From Dechloromonas sp. (GTDB taxonomy: Bacteria > Pseudomonadota > Gammaproteobacteria > Burkholderiales > Rhodocyclaceae), in NCBI GenBank assembly GCA_017302355.1, contig JAFLDQ010000117.1:1-10938 (forward strand): DNA of 10,938 bases, written 5' to 3'. The notes beneath the pieces are model-generated. The model saw nothing but the letters and a program-made list of their open reading frames with translations, was not told where the DNA came from and ran no database searches. Made by a program: the position numbers and the translations under genes. The first letter of the stretch is position 1, and each line of letters starts with the position of its first letter. Positions 1 through 5,609 of the stretch are shown piece after piece.

Positions 1-328
1 CGGCGTGGCGCTGGGCGCCCACCGCGACACGTTCATGGGTCTCGCCGGCATGGGCGACCTGATCCTGACCTGCACCGGCGACCTCTCGCGCAACCGCCGT
101 GTCGGCCTGGCGCTGGCGGCAAACAAGGCGCTGCCGGATATCCTGAAGGAGCTCGGGCATGTCGCCGAGGGCGTCTATACCGCCCGCGAGGTGGAGCGTC
201 TGGCTGGCGAACTGAACGTGGACATGCCGATTTCGCGGGCCATCGCCGCCATTCTCGACGGCCGGGTCAGCGCCAGCGAGGAACTCGAACTGCTGATGGC
301 GCGCGACCCGAAGGAAGAGGCGGCCTAG
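1..328 (+). CDS. gpsA: Glycerol-3-phosphate dehydrogenase [NAD(P)+], C-terminal part
   Basis: This is the 3' end of gpsA; the reading frame is open to the left edge, so the N-terminal NAD-binding domain is missing. The enzyme reduces dihydroxyacetone phosphate to sn-glycerol-3-phosphate in the cytosol for phospholipid synthesis. The visible part is the C-terminal helical substrate-binding domain. It shows the family signature [12 protein letters not shown] followed by SRNRRVG, then the VAEGVYTA segment and the conserved ending with [10 protein letters not shown]. It ends at TAG 326-328 after a short acidic tail, a normal C-terminus for the family. The GTG at position 5 is an internal valine codon, not a start. 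The gene converges on the minus-strand prepilin gene with only 4 bases (329-332) between the stops, and no clear terminator separates them. The family call is firm; the gene is unrelated in function to the pilus genes. Confidence 0.96.
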   Translation, partial: GVALGAHRDTFMGLAGMGDLILTCTGDLSRNRRVGLALAANKALPDILKELGHVAEGVYTAREVERLAGELNVDMPISRAIAAILDGRVSASEELELLMARDPKEEAA

Positions 329-332
329 TCCG

Positions 333-1070
333 TCACGGCAGCCGACCGGCTGCGACCATCTTCGACTTGAGAATGCTGGGGGCGATCCAGACGACGAGGT
401 CGTCGAAAGCCGCGTTGGATGCTCCTGCAACGAACATTGGGTTAGTGCTGGCGGCATCAGCATTTTCCGCCTCGTCGCACACATCGCCGGCGATCCTGGT
501 GCCGTCCGGCAACCGGCCGCCGGCCCCACGGCTGCCGTGGCTGACGATGACAGCGGACAGATCCGAGGCGATGGTCTTCCCGACGGTTGGGGGGCACAGG
601 GGTGGGGGGACTGGTTCCCGGACGTTGGCTTTGCCGTTGGTCGACAGCGAAAAACTTGCCAGGCTGCCCGCCGGCAGTGCACCGGTGAACGCGCTGCCCG
701 CATAGTACGTGAAACGTCGCCCCCAGGGGTCTGTCTCCGGCAGGGCTAAGGTTGCCCATGGGAGGACGCCGTGTTCTAGCGCGCAATCTTCGGTTCCGGC
801 AGCCAGATCCGGGCGTGCCGGGCAGGGCAGGCGGCCGTTGGTCATCGCGAACCCGAGCAGCGCCTCGCGGACATTCTCTAGTTGCCGCTGGGCTTCTGCA
901 TTCTCCGCCAGGTTGCGCTGGGCCGAGATGCCGAGCAGAAGCCCGCCGGTCAGCAAGGCGACGATGACCAGGACGATGGCCAGTTCGACCAGCGTGAAAC
1001 CCGAGCACCCGAAGCTCCGGCGGCGTGATGGCCGGGTCTGTTGTTCGTTAGGTTCTGACAGGTTCTGCAT
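333..1070 (-). CDS. Type IV prepilin-like protein (minor pseudopilin), last gene of the pilus series
   Basis: A 245-residue secreted prepilin. The leader of 24 residues ends in RRRSFGCSG and is followed by FTLVELAIVLVIVALL. This is a class III prepilin peptidase site: Gly at -1, Phe at +1, Glu at +5, then a hydrophobic helix of about 20 residues. After the N-terminal helix (to about residue 75) comes a globular domain with LPCP (81-84), C96, GVLPWATLALPETDPWG (101-117), AVIVSHG (173-179) and FDDLVV (222-227). The same landmarks occur in the 989-residue pseudopilin encoded upstream, so the two are paralogues that probably share a pilus tip or pseudopilus. The ATG at 1070 is the only usable start: the frame stays open further upstream, but those codons overlap hicA, and no ATG, GTG or TTG lies between 1070 and the cleavage site. 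There is no good Shine-Dalgarno before it. This ATG falls inside the remnant of an antitoxin gene, so the leader may have been remodelled by insertion of the toxin-antitoxin cassette. No specific family name is assigned. Confidence 0.85.
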   Translation of the reverse strand: MQNLSEPNEQQTRPSRRRSFGCSGFTLVELAIVLVIVALLTGGLLLGISAQRNLAENAEAQRQLENVREALLGFAMTNGRLPCPARPDLAAGTEDCALEHGVLPWATLALPETDPWGRRFTYYAGSAFTGALPAGSLASFSLSTNGKANVREPVPPPLCPPTVGKTIASDLSAVIVSHGSRGAGGRLPDGTRIAGDVCDEAENADAASTNPMFVAGASNAAFDDLVVWIAPSILKSKMVAAGRLP

Positions 1071-1128
1071 GGAGCCGGATGCCCAAGGCGGAAATAACTT
1101 TGAGGATGGTCGGGATGGTGGGGGCGGT
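1048..1128 (-). pseudogene. C-terminal remnant of an XRE/HigA-like antitoxin
   Basis: Downstream of hicA, one minus-strand frame encodes TAPTIPTILKVISALGIRLH followed by AEPVRT and a stop. This closely matches the usual C-terminus of HTH antitoxins of the HigA/addiction-module-antidote type (pattern P-T-x-x-T-x-L-K-V-x-x-A-L-G-x-x-L-x-x-E). There is an in-frame TAG (1129-1131) directly before it, and no start codon or HTH core follows that stop. The preceding 40 bases run straight into the end of hicA. It therefore reads as the tail of a lost gene, not a working antitoxin. The prepilin start codon at 1070 lies inside it in another frame. The identification rests on a short motif seen by eye. 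Confidence 0.5.
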
Positions 1129-1165
1129 CTATTGTCGGCTTCTTGGGGGCTTTGCCAAACGGTGC

Positions 1166-1363
1166 TCAGAAGGCTTTCGGGAGTCCAGCCTGTTTCAAGA
1201 CGGCATTCGCGGTGTGCCTGGATTTGATCTTTGAATCGACGGGGAAGTGAACCCCGGTATGGCGGGAAAACCAAATATCATGGCCTCCCTTGCCGGGCCG
1301 CACAAACTGACACCCGGCTTCGAGCAGCAAGCGCTTGAGATCGGGGGTGAAGCTCCCTCCCAT
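1166..1363 (-). CDS. hicA: HicA-family toxin (predicted mRNA interferase)
   Basis: A 65-residue protein with the small double-stranded-RNA-binding-like fold of HicA toxins, which cleave mRNA and are neutralised by HicB. Landmarks are LKRLLLEAGCQFVR (9-22), the catalytic-histidine segment GKGGHD with H28, the strand HFPVDSKIKSRHTAN (39-53) and the ending LKQAGLPKAF. This variant, with HFPVD and KIKSRHTAN, is the subgroup normally paired with DUF1902-type HicB, and such a gene lies directly upstream. Its ATG shares one base with the hicB stop (TGATG), so translation should be coupled, in the antitoxin-first order. All the parts expected of the family are present, so it looks intact. Activity is not shown by sequence alone. 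Confidence 0.87.
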   Translation of the reverse strand: MGGSFTPDLKRLLLEAGCQFVRPGKGGHDIWFSRHTGVHFPVDSKIKSRHTANAVLKQAGLPKAF

Positions 1364-1599
1364 CAGCGAGAAACCCTGTGAGCCACGGAAAATTTCCTGG
1401 CAAGTAGCTCGAAGGGCACTTCCGGCCCGTCCGGATAGCCGTTGACATCCAGCAACTCGGGCACCATGGTTTCCAGTTTTGTCGACAAGGCTTCCAGGGT
1501 AGCGGCTTCGGTGGCGAGCCCTGGAACATCGTCCGAAGTGGCAACCCAGACATCAGCCTCTTCGTCCCACTCGGCGCGAATAAATAGAATTTTTGGCAT
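1363..1599 (-). CDS. hicB: HicB-like antitoxin, DUF1902 type
   Basis: A 78-residue protein starting MPKILFIRAEWDEEADVWVA and continuing TSDDVPGLATEAATLEAL, then MVPELLDVNG (45-54) and VPFELLAR (61-68). This is the short HicB (DUF1902) pattern of a partial RNase H-like fold that binds and inhibits HicA. No separate DNA-binding domain is visible, so autoregulation, if any, would rely on the complex. The start at 1599 is preferred over an in-frame ATG at 1617 because a GAGAGGAG ribosome site sits 8 bases before it and because the family begins at this residue. The 79 bases between the preceding pseudopilin stop and this start should hold any cassette promoter; I see no convincing -35/-10 pair there. 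The overlap with hicA supports a two-gene toxin-antitoxin unit. Confidence 0.9.
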   Translation of the reverse strand: MPKILFIRAEWDEEADVWVATSDDVPGLATEAATLEALSTKLETMVPELLDVNGYPDGPEVPFELLARKFSVAHRVSR

Positions 1600-1607
1600 T
1601 GCAAGCG

Positions 1608-1615
1608 CTCCTCTC
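1608..1615 (-). promoter_or_regulatory. Ribosome binding site of hicB
   Basis: The minus strand reads GAGAGGAG, then 8 bases, then the ATG at 1599. This is a strong Shine-Dalgarno. It selects the 78-residue form of HicB over the longer one starting at 1617. It is a stronger site than any I see ahead of the pilus genes, which mostly rely on stop-start overlaps, so it supports independent translation of the toxin-antitoxin cassette. Confidence 0.7.
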
Positions 1616-1678
1616 AAATACGGTTACTTCAAAATGGACAACTCTAACCCGGCGCTGTTTCTGCTATCAGAGAATACC

Positions 1679-4648
1679 TCAATACGCAAGGCGGTCGTTG
1701 AATGCAGGAGACACCTGGGCGTTTGTGAAAGTGGGGACCGGATTTTGTGCGTCATCGTCACGCGAGGATTTGGCAGGCTCCACTTGGGGGTCAGCATTGA
1801 TGCCCTCAAGAAAGTCGCCTACCTTTTTTCTCAGAAGGGGTGTTTGCGGTTGCGTACCGATTGCCCTGCCAGCGCTGAGGGTAACCACGCGATAGGAGCC
1901 TGCCCCGTTGACTTGCAATTTGCCGCTGGCCAGGCGTACGCGGTCGCTGATCTGATAGAAAGTGGTATTGGCCCAGTTGTTGGCCGTCCACCATGACGTG
2001 TCGCCGCTCGCCGGCTGCAGGAAGGCGCAGGCGCTGCCGAACCACACGGTGGGCAGCGCTTCGGCGCTACCACTGTCGAGCATGCTGTCGAGCGCACCGG
2101 CGCTGGTCAGCAGGGCATCGGCCTGAGCCAGTGTCGAATTCAGCGCGGCGGTTGCGGCCGCCTGCCTGGCAGCATTCGTGGGAGCGTTGATGTAGGCCTG
2201 GAGCAGGGCCTGCGTGCCACTGGAGCCGGCGATGCCCGACGTCAGCTGGTCGGCCGCATAGTAGGCCGAAGCGGCGTTGTCGCTGGTGGCGGCGGGCGCC
2301 TTTCTGGCCTGAGTGGCGATGTCCGTCGCATTGCGGGCGGTGACTTGTGCCCAGTAGGCAATGTCGACTGCGGGATCCTGTACGGCGCGCACATAGGGAA
2401 CCATTGCCGCCTGGGTGGGCGGGGTCACGGTATTGAAGGCTGCTTGGGCGGCGAGATACTGGCTTGCCGCCACTGCCAAGCTCTCCTTAGTGACATTGTC
2501 GCCATTGTTGGCCATGGCTAAGGATAGGGCTCTGGCGTTAGCGACGGCCAGGTTGGTCTGTGCGTCGATGGCCGCGAAGTCGGCCGCGGCCTTGGCGGTG
2601 GCCAATGCGCCGGCCGTGCTGACCAGGGTCGCACTCCGTGCCGCAACGACCAAACTCGAATTTGTGACTAGCGTATTGACCAGAGTTTGCTGGGCAGTCA
2701 GCACCCTGGCCAGTGCGGCGGCTGTCTCCGCGTCAGGTCTGGCATTGAAGGCCGTGAGCAGGGCGGCTGTCCGGTCGGCCTGAGCGCTAATCTCGTTGGC
2801 CGGTAGGTTTATCCTGCTCCCCGCGACCGTACGGGCCAGATCGTATGCCGGAGCAAGGGCTGTGTTCGTGGTTGTCTGGATCAGTACAAAATCGTTTGCC
2901 GCGTTTGCAACGACCAGTGCGCTGTCGATGGCGACCAGCGCATTGTTGCGCAGTACAAGTATGGAGGGTGAGTCGCTGGTCAGTCGGTTGAGCAGGGCGC
3001 GCAACTCGCCGAGACGGGCGCTGATTCTGGCGGCGCCCTCGGCAGACGGCTGTGCCGCGAAGTCAGCGAGAGCGGCTGAAACCTGAAGCGTGACGAGCTG
3101 GATTTCGCCGGCGCTTAGATTGACTGTTGGTTGGATGGTGTCATGCAGCGTCACCGTCGCTGCGACGAGACTCCCGGCGCCATTGATGGCTGCCGTGACC
3201 AGCGCGGTATCGGCGGGAGTGGCTGCCGCGCTTGCCGCTGCGCTCTGCGCTGAATTGGCGGAAACGAGGGCTGCATTGAGCGCCGCGCCGATATCCGGAT
3301 TGGGGGTCACGCTCCGGCTGAAGAGATCGACGAGGACCGTTGCCCGATTCATCAGGGCGGTGAAGTTCGCCGTGTTGCGAGTGGCCGTCGCCGTGGCCAG
3401 TTCTTGCTGCAGGACCAGGTTCTGCGCCAGGACCTCGCCGGGGAAGGGGTCGATGCCGCTGTCGGTCAAGGCATTCTGCAGGGCGGTCAGGCCGGTTTGC
3501 ACCGCGACGGCTTCGGCGCGCAGGTTGGTGCGCTCGGTCCGGCTGATACGGTTGTTGGCGGCGGCGGTGTCGATGTGGCCGGCGAGCGTCGCGAAGGCCG
3601 TCCGCGTATTGCCGGCGACGAGCGCGAGGGCGCTGGCGACCCCGTACAGGCTGTCGTAGAGCGCCCTCGCGTAGGTGGCGGCGTCGCTGAAGGCGACGAG
3701 CGCCGCCATCTGGTCGCTTGCGGTCGACGCCCCGGCGAGGGCGGTTCTCGCACTGGTCAGCGTGGCGGTGCTCTTCCGGAGCAGGCTCTCGGCGCCGGCG
3801 CCCGGTTGCGTGGCAGGCACCTGCCCGAAGAGGCTGCCGGCGGTTCCACGGAAAGTGCTGTTGGAGAGGGGGGCGGGCCACGGATAGGCATGCTCGGTAT
3901 TGGCCGCGCTCGCCGCATGCTCTTCCAGGCAGGCCTTGATCTCATTGGCGACCCGCTTTTCGACGGCGGCCATCAGCTCCTGGCGGGTGACGGCGACGAC
4001 CATGTCGTTGAAGCTGGCCGCGGGCGGGCCGCTGACGTAGACGCCGTCATCGCTGTTGCCGTTTTCGCCGTCCAGGTAGTCGGCGGGGTTGTTCGATGGC
4101 CGCGCCTGGCTGGCGATTGGCGCACGCGCGGCGATGACAAGCGCGGCGACGCTGTCGGCGTTGCCGTCAAGCCTGAGCGTGAACGCCCGGTCGCTGTTGA
4201 TCGGCTGGGCAATGTCGTCGTCGCGCAGTTCCGGCGTCAGTACGTACCACAGGTGGGTGCCGGTATCGTCGGTGAGTTCGGGGAGGTCGAGCGTCACCCA
4301 TGGCAGCCAGCCGACGTACCTCGGGCAAACAAAGAAATCTCTTGGGTCAGTGTCATTGTCATCAGCCTTGCCGTCGCCGGGGATATTGCCGAGACCGCCG
4401 CTGTTGGTGATCAGGTCGGGGCAGGGGAGACTGCCGGGCCGATTGGCATCGGTGACGGCGCGGGCGATCAGCGCTTCCTTGGCGCGCGCCAGGGTGGCCG
4501 CCAGCTTGGCCTCCTGCGCGGCGCGGCCGGTCCCGATGCCGGCGCTGCGGAAGAACGCGAAGGCGCCGGCCATGATCAGGATGACCAGCAGCAAGATCAG
4601 CGCGATTCCCGACTGCCTCTTGCTCTTCTGGATCCGCCGGCGATTCAT
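1679..4648 (-). CDS. Giant GspK/PilX-like minor pseudopilin with an alanine-rich repeat insert
   Basis: A 989-residue protein. The N-terminus, basic residues then QSG followed by IALILLLVILIMAGAFAFF, looks like a prepilin cleavage site and helix, but the residue at +5 is not Glu. This is typical of GspK and PilX minor pseudopilins that cap the filament. Residues 55-225 form a pilin-type domain: LPCPD (74-78), an Asp-rich loop (91-104), C108, GWLPWVTLDLPEL (113-125), ALVIAARAP (169-177), FNDMVV (213-218). YPWPAPL (255-261) and LFGQVPATQPG (273-283) follow. Residues 285-862 are rich in Ala, Thr, Leu and Asn with almost no Cys or Trp, predicted mainly helical and internally repetitive. Residues 865-989 return to pilin-like sequence with a second copy of part of the first domain and end in FNDRLAY. 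The start ATG overlaps the preceding stop as ATGA. I know of no family member of this length; minor pilins are usually 150-400 residues. The role as a pseudopilin is well supported; that of the insert is unknown, and an adhesive or stalk function is a guess. Confidence 0.82.
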   Translation of the reverse strand: MNRRRIQKSKRQSGIALILLLVILIMAGAFAFFRSAGIGTGRAAQEAKLAATLARAKEALIARAVTDANRPGSLPCPDLITNSGGLGNIPGDGKADDNDTDPRDFFVCPRYVGWLPWVTLDLPELTDDTGTHLWYVLTPELRDDDIAQPINSDRAFTLRLDGNADSVAALVIAARAPIASQARPSNNPADYLDGENGNSDDGVYVSGPPAASFNDMVVAVTRQELMAAVEKRVANEIKACLEEHAASAANTEHAYPWPAPLSNSTFRGTAGSLFGQVPATQPGAGAESLLRKSTATLTSARTALAGASTASDQMAALVAFSDAATYARALYDSLYGVASALALVAGNTRTAFATLAGHIDTAAANNRISRTERTNLRAEAVAVQTGLTALQNALTDSGIDPFPGEVLAQNLVLQQELATATATRNTANFTALMNRATVLVDLFSRSVTPNPDIGAALNAALVSANSAQSAAASAAATPADTALVTAAINGAGSLVAATVTLHDTIQPTVNLSAGEIQLVTLQVSAALADFAAQPSAEGAARISARLGELRALLNRLTSDSPSILVLRNNALVAIDSALVVANAANDFVLIQTTTNTALAPAYDLARTVAGSRINLPANEISAQADRTAALLTAFNARPDAETAAALARVLTAQQTLVNTLVTNSSLVVAARSATLVSTAGALATAKAAADFAAIDAQTNLAVANARALSLAMANNGDNVTKESLAVAASQYLAAQAAFNTVTPPTQAAMVPYVRAVQDPAVDIAYWAQVTARNATDIATQARKAPAATSDNAASAYYAADQLTSGIAGSSGTQALLQAYINAPTNAARQAAATAALNSTLAQADALLTSAGALDSMLDSGSAEALPTVWFGSACAFLQPASGDTSWWTANNWANTTFYQISDRVRLASGKLQVNGAGSYRVVTLSAGRAIGTQPQTPLLRKKVGDFLEGINADPQVEPAKSSRDDDAQNPVPTFTNAQVSPAFNDRLAY
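2354..3298 (-). repeat. Three divergent ~105-residue protein repeats inside the giant pseudopilin
   Basis: Residues 451-560, 561-664 and 665 to about 765 of the 989-residue protein can be aligned by eye. Each opens with a helix of the type LxxALVxxxSA. Units 2 and 3 then share ANAANDF or AKAAADF with a downstream TNxAxA. Units 1 and 2 share a strongly matching half: NLSAGEIQ and NLPANEIS, then AALADFAAQPSAEGAA and AALLTAFNARPDAETAA, then LNRLTSDS and VNTLVTNS. Unit 3 is the most diverged and its end is uncertain. Flanking parts of the insert (285-450 and 765-862) have similar composition but I could not align them with confidence. Divergence at the protein level argues for an old duplication, not recent slippage. 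Confidence 0.6.
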
Positions 4649-5007
4649 CGCGCCGCCGGCTTGCGCTGGATGACGATCGTGCCGCCGCCGAGCAGGCTTT
4701 CATGCTCTCCGGTGGCCGGGTGATAGGTGTCGCCGGCGGGAACGCCGGGGCCGCGGCCGCCTGCCGGCTGCGCTTCGCCGTTGATCCAGCGCGTGTTCCT
4801 GCCGCTGCTGCGGCGCACCTCGCCGTTGAACGTGTAGCTGGCATCGCCATCGAGGCCGCTCGGGCGCTGGCTGATTCCGAGGAGGCGCTCGCGGTCGAGC
4901 GCCGCGCGCTGCTGCGGGGTGAAGAACAGGCGGCCCAGCGGTTCGCCTTGCGCCGAGGCCGGCGCCGCGGCAAGAGCGATCAGCAGGGAGATCGGCAGGC
5001 GCCTCAT
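4645..5007 (-). CDS. Small exported protein in the MshK/PilP-like position
   Basis: A 120-residue protein with a clear signal peptide, MRRLPISLLIALAAAPASA, probably cut after residue 19. The mature part has LGRLFFTPQQRAALD (24-38), YTFNGEVRRSSG (58-69), TRWINGE (72-78) and a Gly-rich segment, and ends in GGGTIVIQR. The pattern of a NGxVRRSxGxxTxWINGE hairpin recalls small periplasmic partners encoded next to PilN/PilO-type genes, which would fit an MshK or PilP role linking the inner-membrane complex to the secretin. That role is inferred from position, not from a recognised domain. ATG 5007 overlaps the stop of the PilO-like gene (ATGA), and its own stop overlaps the start of the giant pseudopilin, so it is coupled on both sides. 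A longer in-frame ATG at 5058 lacks the signal-peptide arrangement and would overlap the previous gene, so I reject it. Confidence 0.75.
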   Translation of the reverse strand: MRRLPISLLIALAAAPASAQGEPLGRLFFTPQQRAALDRERLLGISQRPSGLDGDASYTFNGEVRRSSGRNTRWINGEAQPAGGRGPGVPAGDTYHPATGEHESLLGGGTIVIQRKPAAR

Positions 5008-5609
5008 GGCTGTTTCGTCCCGCTGGCGCGGCGCAGGGTGATCCACTCCATGGTGCATTCGCCGACCAGTTGCGCGGCATCCCTGGACGCGCTTCCGCCC
5101 GGCACGCGCGAAAGCTTGCAGCCGCGCAGGACGACCAGCGCCTTGGCCTCCTTCTGCAACTGCCCGACGAAGTTGAGCAGGTCTTCCTCATGCAGCAAGC
5201 GCAGCTGGATCTTCAACTGGCTGCTGTGGTAGGCGTAGCCGGCCCCGGCAACGCTTTCGAGCGGAACTTGCGGTCCGAACTCATAATTCATTCCCGGCAG
5301 CCGCAGCTGGCGCTGCAGGTCGCGCAGCAGTTCGGTCCATTCCAGCCGCTTTTCCTGCCCGATCATGCCGGCAAGCTCCATCTGCTGGAACTGCTGGGTG
5401 CGCGCCTTGATCTCCTGCTCTTCGGTTCGCACCCGGCCGAGGCGCTTCTCGATCTCCAGCTTGCGCGCGGCCGCCGCGTCGCGTTCCGCCCGTGCCTGGC
5501 CGGCGCCGCCGGTGCTCCAGAGGCCGGCGGCGATGGCCAGGCCGATCAGCAGCGCGGCGAGCACGGCGAACCAGACGATCTTCGGGAAGTCGCGGGCGGT
5601 GAATTTCAT
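5004..5609 (-). CDS. PilO/MshJ-like inner-membrane pilus assembly protein
   Basis: A 201-residue bitopic protein. It has a short cytosolic N-terminus, one membrane segment (about 11-32, IVWFAVLAALLIGLAIAAGL), a charged coiled coil (about 38-82, rich in Glu, Arg, Ala and Gln), and a periplasmic domain with LLRDLQRQLRLPGMNYEF (94-111) and YHSSQLKIQLRLLHEEDLLNFVGQL (127-151). This is the usual plan of PilO/MshJ/GspM proteins, which pair with PilN/GspL in the ring between the ATPase platform and the secretin. C164 and C185 could form a disulfide. The ATG at 5609 overlaps the stop of the preceding GspL-like gene as ATGA. Assignment to PilO versus MshJ depends on the neighbours; the MSHA-like order favours MshJ. 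Confidence 0.78.
   Translation of the reverse strand: MKFTARDFPKIVWFAVLAALLIGLAIAAGLWSTGGAGQARAERDAAAARKLEIEKRLGRVRTEEQEIKARTQQFQQMELAGMIGQEKRLEWTELLRDLQRQLRLPGMNYEFGPQVPLESVAGAGYAYHSSQLKIQLRLLHEEDLLNFVGQLQKEAKALVVLRGCKLSRVPGGSASRDAAQLVGECTMEWITLRRASGTKQP

Noticed and set aside
338..353. Inverted repeat GCAGCC-GACC-GGCTGC near the convergent gpsA and prepilin stops, considered as a shared terminator
   Set aside because: The stem is only 6 bp, lies inside the last codons of the prepilin gene, and has no T-run on either side. It may be chance in GC-rich DNA.
1051..1067. Direct repeat GGTTCTG twice, 10 bases apart, considered as an insertion footprint of the toxin-antitoxin cassette
   Set aside because: Seven bases is too short to be meaningful, and both copies lie on the same side of the cassette, so they cannot be flanking target-site repeats.
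1071..1274. N-terminal extension of the prepilin to an in-frame ATG at 1274
   Set aside because: It would give a leader of more than 90 residues overlapping hicA in another frame. The added residues resemble nothing, and the prepilin site needs only a short leader.
1600..1678. Possible promoter for hicBA (TTGTCC followed at 15 bases by TATTTG on the minus strand)
   Set aside because: The -10 match is only 3 of 6 and the spacing is short. The region is the natural place for a promoter, but I cannot support a specific one.
3404..4723. Long + strand open frame (439 codons) opposite the giant pseudopilin gene
   Set aside because: The composition is Gly/Arg/Val-rich with no domain, and it lies antisense to a well-supported gene. 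Long shadow frames are expected in GC-rich DNA.
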